Assembly (NCBI GenBank): GCA_028015205.1
Contig: CM051516.1
Span: forward strand, 49,542,230 to 49,606,229
Source of the DNA: Mytilisepta virgata
Lineage: Eukaryota; Mollusca; Bivalvia; Mytilida; Mytilidae
Length of the DNA stretch: 64,000 nucleotides
Reading direction: 5' to 3'
Shown here: one piece after another, positions 60,601-64,000 of the stretch
Layout of the letters: the number at the start of each line of letters is the position of its first letter
Numbering within the stretch: position 1 is the stretch's first letter
Notes under the pieces: generated by a model
Database searches by the model: none
Told to the model about the DNA's origin: nothing
What the model saw: only the letters and a program-made list of their open reading frames with translations
Program-made: the position numbers and the translations under genes

Positions 60601-63600
60601 ACAGGCACCTACAACATCTCCTGTGACAACTACCGAAGGAACAACCGTCACTCAGACTACCGGTACCACTGTTACTGAGACTACTGCCACCGCACCAACC
60701 ACTGGCACACAGACTACGGCCACATCGGAAAGTACCACACAGGCACCTACAACATCTCCTGTGACAACTACCGAAGGAACAACCGTCACTCAGACTACCG
60801 GTACCACTGCTACTGAGACAACTGTCACTGCAGAAACCACTGGCACACAGACCACGGCCACATCGGAAAGTACCACACAGGCACCTACAACATCTCCTGT
60901 GACAACTACCGAAGGAACAACCGTCACTCAGACTACCGGTACCACTGTTACTGAGACGACTGCCACCGCACCAACCACTGGCACACAGACCACGGCCACA
61001 TCGGAAAGTACCACACAGGCACCTACAACATCTCCTGTGACAACTACCGAAGGAACAACCGTCACTCAGACTACCGGTACCACTGTTACTGAGACGACTG
61101 CCACCGCACCAACCACTGGCACACAGACCACGGCCACATCGGAAAGTACCACACAGGCACCTACAACATCTCCTGTGACAACTACCGAAGGAACAACCGT
61201 CATTCAGACTACCGGTACCACTGTTACTGAGACGACTGCCACCGCACCAACCACTGGCACACAGACCACGGCCACATCGGAAAGTACCACACAGGCACCT
61301 ACAACATCTCCTGTGACAACTACCGAAGGAACAACCGTCACTCAGACTACCGGTACCACTGTTACTGAGACGACTGCCACCGCACCAACCACTGGCACAC
61401 AGACCACGACCACATCGGAAAGTACCACACAGGCACCTACAAAATCTCCTTCGACAACTACCGAAGGAACAACCGTCACTCAGACTACCGGTACCACTGT
61501 TACTGAGACGACTGCCACCGCACCAACCACTGGCACACAGACCACGGCCACATCGGAAAGTACCACACAGGCACCTACAACATCTCCTGTGACAACTACC
61601 GAAGGAACAACCGTCACTCAGACTACCGGTACCACTGTTACTGAGACTACTGCCACCGCACCAACCACTGGTACACAGACTACGGCCACATCGGAAAGTA
61701 CCACACAGGCACCTACAACATCTCCTGTGACAACTACCGAAGGAACAACCGTCACTCAGACTACCGGTACCACTGTTACTGAGACGACTGCCATCGCACC
61801 AACCACTGGCACACAGACCACGGCCACATCGGAAAGTACCACACAGGCACCTACAACATCTCCTGTGACAACTACCGAAGGAACAACCGTCACTCAGACT
61901 ACCGGTACCACTGTTACTGAGACGACTGCCACCGCACCAACCACTGGCACACAGACCACGGCCACATCGGAAAGTACCACACAGGCACCTACAACATCTC
62001 CTGTGACAACTACCGAAGGAACAACCGTCACTCAGACTACCGGTACCACTGTTACTGAGACGACTGCCACCGCACCAACCACTGGCACACAGACCACGGC
62101 CACATCGGAAAGTACCACACAGGCACCTACAACATCTCCTGTGACAACTACCGAAGGAACAACCGTCACTCAGACTACCGGTACCACTGTTACTGAGACG
62201 ACTGCCACCGCACCAACCACTGGCACACAGACCACGGCCACATCGGAAAGTACCACACAGGCACCTACAACATCTCCTGTGACAACTACCGAAGGAACAA
62301 CCGTCATTCAGACTACCGGTACCACTGTTACTGAGACGACTGCCACCGCACCAACCACTGGCACACAGACCACGGCCACATCGGAAAGTACCACACAGGC
62401 ACCTACAACATCTCCTGTGACAACTACCGAAGGAACAACCGTCACTCAGACTACCGGTACCACTGTTACTGAGACGACTGCCACCGCACCAACCACTGGC
62501 ACACAGACCACGACCACATCGGAAAGTACCACACAGGCACCTACAAAATCTCCTTCGACAACTACCGAAGGAACAACCGTCACTCAGACTACCGGTACCA
62601 CTGTTACTGAGACGACTGCCACCGCACCAACCACTGGCACACAGACCACGGCCACATCGGAAAGTACCACACAGACACCTACAACATCTCCTGTGACAAC
62701 TACCGAAGGAACAACCGTCACTCAGACTACCGGTACCACTGTTACTGAGACGACTGCCACCGCACCAACCACTGGCACACAGACCACGGCCACATCGGAA
62801 AGTACCACACAGGCACCTACAACATCTCCTGTGACAACTACCGAAGGAACAACCGTCACTCAGACTACCGGTACCACTGTTACTGAGACTACTGCCACCG
62901 CACCAACCACTGGCACACAGACTACGGCCACATCGGAAAGTACCACACAGGCACCTACAACATCTCCTGTGACAACTACCGAAGGAACAACCGTCACTCA
63001 GACTACCGGTACCACTGCTACTGAGACAACTGTCACTGCAGAAACCACTGGCACACAGACCACGGCCACATCGGAAAGTACCACACAGGCACCTACAACA
63101 TCTCCTGTGACAACTACCGAAGGAACAACCGTCACTCAGACTACCGGTACCACTGTTACTGAGACGACTGCCACCGCACCAACCACTGGCACACAGACCA
63201 CGACCACATCGGAAAGTACCACACAGGCACCTACAAAATCTCCTTCGACAACTACCGAAGGAACAACCGTCACTCAGACTACCGGTACCACTGTTACTGA
63301 GACGACTGCCACCGCACCAACCACTGGCACACAGACCACGGCCACATCGGAAAGTACCACACAGACACCTACAACATCTCCTGTGACAACTACCGAAGGA
63401 ACAACCGTCACTCAGACTACCGGTACCACTGTTACTGAGACGACTGCCACCACACCAACCACTGGCACACAGACCACGGCCACATCGGAAAGTACCACAC
63501 AGGCACCTACAACATCTCCTGTGACAACTACCGAAGGAACAACCGTCACTCAGACTACCGGTACCACTGTTACTGAGACTACTGCCACCGCACCAACCAC

Positions 63601-64000
63601 TGGCACACAGACTACGGCCACATCGGAAAGTACCACACAGGCACCTACAACATCTCCTGTGACAACTACCGAAGGAACAACCGTCACTCAGACTACCGGT
63701 ACCACTGCTACTGAGACAACTGTCACTGCAGAAACCACTGGCACACAGACCACGGCCACATCGGAAAGTACCACACAGGCACCTACAACATCTCCTGTGA
63801 CAACTACCGAAGGAACAACCGTCACTCAGACTACCAGTACCACTGTTACTGAGACGACTGCCACCGCACCAACCACTGGCACACAGACCACGACCACATC
63901 GGAAAGTACCACACAGGCACCTACAACATCTCCTGTGACAACTACCGAAGGAACAACCGTCACTCAGGCTACCGGTACCACTGTTACTGAGACGACTGCC
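2..64000 (+). CDS. Giant mucin-like Thr-rich tandem-repeat protein, interior fragment (both ends outside the window)
   Basis: Open for 21,333 codons from position 2 to 64000, with no start or stop visible. It consists of about 464 copies of a 46-residue repeat with pieces such as TTSPVTTTEG, TTVTQTTG, TTVTETTA, TAPTTGTQ and TATSESTTQAP. The consensus has 24 Thr, 3 Ser, 3 Pro, 4 Ala and 3 each of Glu, Gly, Gln and Val, and no Cys, Asn, Lys, Arg or aromatic residue. That gives about 27 candidate O-glycosylation sites and a net charge of about -3 per unit, with no N-glycosylation sequon. Mucin PTS domains look like this and usually form extended, heavily O-glycosylated rods in secreted gels or on cell surfaces. 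The commonest variable sites (ACG/ACT, ACT/ACA and ACC/ACT/ACA in Thr codons) are synonymous in this frame. Both indels found are exactly one codon. Signal peptide, von Willebrand, SEA or transmembrane domains, if any, lie outside, so subtype is unknown. A fungal or protist adhesin or a transcribed satellite are alternatives. Confidence 0.8.
65..112 (+). repeat. Internal 8-residue duplication inside the 46-residue unit (shown in the first unit)
   Basis: Codons 22-29 (TTVTQTTG, 65-88) and codons 30-37 (TTVTETTA, 89-112) are adjacent. They are identical at 6 of 8 residues and 16 of 24 bases. The pair is present in essentially every unit. This suggests that the 138-bp unit itself grew from a shorter 24-bp Thr/Val motif before it was amplified; that history is inference. 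Confidence 0.6.
2900..10330 (+). repeat. Higher-order repeat with alternating 12- and 14-unit spacing (26-unit super-repeat)
   Basis: A linked marker pair recurs five times. An ACA codon replaces ACC in the TTTEG segment at 2954, 4610, 6542, 8198 and 10127. In each case it is followed exactly 177 bp later by the GCT codon that opens an E-type half-unit (3131, 4787, 6719, 8375, 10304). Spacings are 1656, 1932, 1656 and 1929 bp, that is 12, 14, 12 and 14 units, the last short by the 3-bp deletion near 8730. Other markers partly agree: the PET variant lies at about 3344 and 6932 (26 units), and a GTA valine codon pairs at 15 units around 5704 and 7774. This implies a roughly 3,588-bp block duplicated twice, with later local gains and losses. 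Confidence 0.75.
8730..8731 (+). other. One-codon (3-bp) deletion in the repeat
   Basis: The usual ACA ACA pair after CCT is reduced to a single ACA, so one Thr is lost and the frame is kept. The same unit has GTA in place of the GCA alanine codon shortly before. It is one of only two length changes I found in the window. Confidence 0.9.
11040..16300 (+). repeat. 23-unit (3,174 bp) segmental duplication with a nested 7-unit repeat
   Basis: Rare variants recur 3,174 bp apart. A Ser to Arg AGA codon lies at 11054 and 14228, ACT GTC at 11381 and 14555, a Glu to Lys AAG codon at 11552 and 14726, CAA ACT near 11666 and 14840, and CCTCGG at 12141 and 15315. The order is preserved. Further right, the GTT GCT variant at 12511 and 15823 is 24 units apart, so one unit was gained between them. 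Inside the block, the AGA codon at 13262 and 14228 and the GAAGAAACA variant near 12751 and 13717 are 7 units (966 bp) apart, which shows a second, smaller duplication. Confidence 0.85.
20080..26320 (+). repeat. 42-unit (5,796 bp) spaced duplicate block
   Basis: Three markers in the same order recur 5,796 bp apart. They are GTT GCT GAG at about 20101 and 25897, GGCTACATCGG at 20287 and 26083, and the Gln to Pro CCG codon at 20498 and 26294. The CCG unit was then copied again locally, near 26570 (2 units on) and near 27536 (7 further units on). These CCG changes destroy a TGA in one reverse-strand frame, which creates four spurious 91-codon reverse ORFs there. Confidence 0.75.
22390..30770 (+). 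repeat. 46-unit (6,348 bp) spaced duplicate block
   Basis: The Ser to Phe TTT marker (ACATTTCCT) at about 22393 recurs at 28741, exactly 46 units away. Downstream pairs are 3 bp closer: TTT at about 23635 and 29980, GATCACGTCC at about 24421 and 30766, and TTT at about 25153 and 31498. The 3-bp shift is explained by the codon deletion at 29710, so that deletion arose in the right-hand copy after the duplication, or was lost from the left one. Confidence 0.75.
29710..29711 (+). other. One-codon (3-bp) deletion in the repeat
   Basis: The CCT proline codon between TCT and GTG is missing in this unit, so TSPV becomes TSV and the frame is kept. It is the second of the two length changes found. 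It also serves as a marker dating the surrounding 46-unit copy. Confidence 0.9.
30766..43100 (+). repeat. 28-unit (3,864 bp) higher-order repeat underlying the 56-unit blocks
   Basis: The GATCACGTCC marker at 30766 and 34630 and the TTT marker at 31498, 35362, 39226 and 43090 are spaced by exactly 3,864 bp. Within a full period the TTT markers fall at 8, 9 and 11 units. In the second half of each 56-unit block the middle marker is missing, giving 8 and then 20 units. Each TTT marker is preceded by the same ordered set: an E-type unit, then CAGCCACCT, then CAGACACCT, then CAGACAACC. Confidence 0.75.
31140..38867 (+). repeat. 56-unit (7,728 bp) superblock, left copy
   Basis: Rare markers recur exactly 7,728 bp downstream: the ACG GCT (Thr to Ala) site at 31150, GTT to ATT near 33209, ACC to ATC near 35964, GGC to GAC near 36416, GATCACGTCC near 34630 and the CAT histidine codon near 37700. 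The left boundary falls between about 31020 and 31140, because a TACACC variant at about 31020 has no partner. The block contains two 28-unit halves: the TTT phenylalanine marker is at 31498, 32602, 33844, 35362 and 36466 (8, 9, 11 and 8 units). Confidence 0.85.
38868..46595 (+). repeat. 56-unit (7,728 bp) superblock, right copy
   Basis: This copy directly abuts the left one and carries the same markers: 38878, 40937, 43692, 44144, 42360 and about 45428. Comparing by eye I found only four differences. Two are present only here: GAA to GGA near 39475 and GTT to TTT near 42998. The other two are ACG in place of ACC near 38205 (left copy only) and ACG to ATG at 45914 (right copy only). The block ends near 46600, where ACG GCT of the next expected unit is replaced by ACT ACT. 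Near-identity implies a recent unequal exchange, or a duplicated stretch introduced by assembly. Confidence 0.85.
45914..45916 (+). other. Only in-frame ATG seen in the sense frame
   Basis: ACG (Thr) has become ATG (Met) by a C to T change at a CpG. It is internal to the repeat, has no upstream unique sequence and is a private variant of the right 56-unit copy. It is therefore read as a missense change and not a translation start. Its rarity means the sense frame has no start-to-stop ORF that a simple caller would report. Confidence 0.8.
48950..52850 (+). repeat. 25-unit (3,450 bp) segmental duplication
   Basis: The GTA CCA variant with ACTACGG at about 48962 recurs at 52412. The CCACCCACT variant (Thr to Pro) at about 49381 recurs at 52831. 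Both pairs are exactly 25 units apart. Intervening unit order is similar, including the CGACCACATC and CCTTCGACA pair of markers. Confidence 0.7.
53640..57700 (+). repeat. 17-unit (2,346 bp) tandem segmental duplication
   Basis: Markers recur 2,346 bp apart: ACG TCT near 53641 and 55987, ACTGGAGAAACC near 54342 and 56688 and again near 54756 and 57102, and CATATCGG near 55339 and 57685. A clear difference is GAA to GTA at 57278, which creates a GTAAGT hexamer in the right copy only. Confidence 0.8.
57278..57283 (+). other. Chance GTAAGT splice-donor-like hexamer
   Basis: GAA AGT in the TSEST segment has become GTA AGT (Glu to Val), which matches the consensus eukaryotic 5' splice site. No branch point or polypyrimidine tract/AG structure that could serve as an acceptor is apparent nearby, and the frame continues, so use as a donor is doubtful. 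Confidence 0.25.
58244..58249 (+). other. Second GTAAGT hexamer, 7 units from the first
   Basis: Same GAA to GTA change as at 57278, exactly 966 bp (7 units) downstream. The spacing suggests that it was copied or converted and did not arise twice. Functional splicing is not supported by anything else seen. Confidence 0.25.
58940..60830 (+). repeat. 10-unit (1,380 bp) tandem duplication
   Basis: The Thr to Lys AAA codon followed by CCTTCG lies at 58958 and 60338. The E-type half-unit with GTC lies at 59429 and 60809. The spacing is 1,380 bp in both cases. Further AAA copies at 61442, 62546 and 63236 (8, 8 and 5 units on) show that the same segment kept being copied towards the right edge. Confidence 0.8.
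62530..63750 (+). repeat. 5-unit (690 bp) tandem duplication near the right edge
   Basis: The AAA lysine codon at 62546 and 63236 and the E-type GCT codon at 63017 and 63707 are each 690 bp apart. The units between match in order. The array continues unchanged to the window edge, which stops in mid-unit at codon 37. Confidence 0.8.

Larger units (their letters stand above)
1..64000 (+). repeat. 138-bp tandem repeat array, about 463.8 copies
   Basis: The unit recurs every 138 bp without spacers. The phase check closes exactly: starting at codon 1 (ACG at 2-4), the window ends at codon 37 (GCC) of unit 464, which requires a net length change of only -6 bp. That is accounted for by two 3-bp deletions near 8730 and 29710. 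Consensus base counts are A 44, C 51, G 25, T 18, so the coding strand is strongly A+C rich (69%). Most units differ from the consensus at only a few bases. Shared variants mark higher-order blocks. Every canonical unit carries a 9-bp core with overlapping ACCGGT and GGTACC palindromes. Confidence 0.98.

Noticed and set aside
1..64000. CRISPR array
   Set aside because: Repeats are directly contiguous with no unique spacers, and the unit is 138 bp, far longer than CRISPR repeats. No cas gene is present.
1..64000. Non-coding satellite DNA
   Set aside because: Not fully excluded, but the frame is open for 21,333 codons, both indels are codon-sized, the composition is mucin-like, and the frequent variants are synonymous in one frame only. 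Coding is the better reading.
45914..64000. Translation start at the in-frame ATG
   Set aside because: It is a private C to T change at a CpG within an ordinary unit. The frame is open for more than 45 kb upstream, and no promoter or leader is present.
1..64000. Other two plus-strand frames
   Set aside because: Each meets a TGA in nearly every unit (CTG TGA and TAC TGA contexts), so neither can code.
1..64000. Assembly artefact as the explanation of the array
   Set aside because: Unit variants and nested block structure argue for real sequence. However, the two near-identical 7.7-kb copies could still be miscounted, and I cannot test this without reads.

Overview
The whole 64 kb is one uninterrupted tandem array of a 138-bp unit (46 codons). 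No unique sequence, RNA gene, intron, promoter, transposon or flanking gene is visible. The plus-strand frame whose codons start at position 2 reads through from edge to edge: I saw no in-frame stop and no frameshift over 21,333 codons. The encoded repeat is about 52% Thr and 59% Ser+Thr, with the rest Pro, Ala, Glu, Gly, Gln and Val. The consensus has no Cys, Asn, Lys, Arg, His, Met, Leu, Ile or aromatic residue. This is the composition of a mucin-type PTS (O-glycosylated) domain, so the window is best read as the interior of one giant secreted or surface mucin-like protein whose ends lie outside.

The organism is probably a eukaryote, most plausibly an animal or a protist. Giant Thr-rich repeat exons are typical of mucins and adhesins there. 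Nothing identifies the lineage: no unique domain is present. By my count the unit is 55% G+C with a CpG observed/expected of about 0.76, which is not the strong CpG depletion usual in heavily methylated vertebrate genomes.

Layout. 1-600: units with many private substitutions, as expected near an array edge. About 2.9-10.3 kb: a marker pair recurs at alternating 12- and 14-unit spacing (26-unit super-repeat). 11.0-16.3 kb: 23-unit duplication containing a 7-unit one. 20-31 kb: blocks copied 42 and 46 units downstream. 31.14-46.6 kb: two adjacent, almost identical 56-unit (7,728 bp) copies, each made of two 28-unit (3,864 bp) halves. 48.9-52.9 kb: 25-unit copy. 53.6-57.7 kb: 17-unit copy. 59-61 kb: 10-unit copy. 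62.5-63.75 kb: 5-unit copy. The array has thus grown by repeated segmental duplication at many scales.

The reverse strand has a very long Cys-rich open frame (395-45430). It is in exact codon register with the Thr-rich frame and is best explained as a by-product of the sense codon choice, so it is rejected as a gene.
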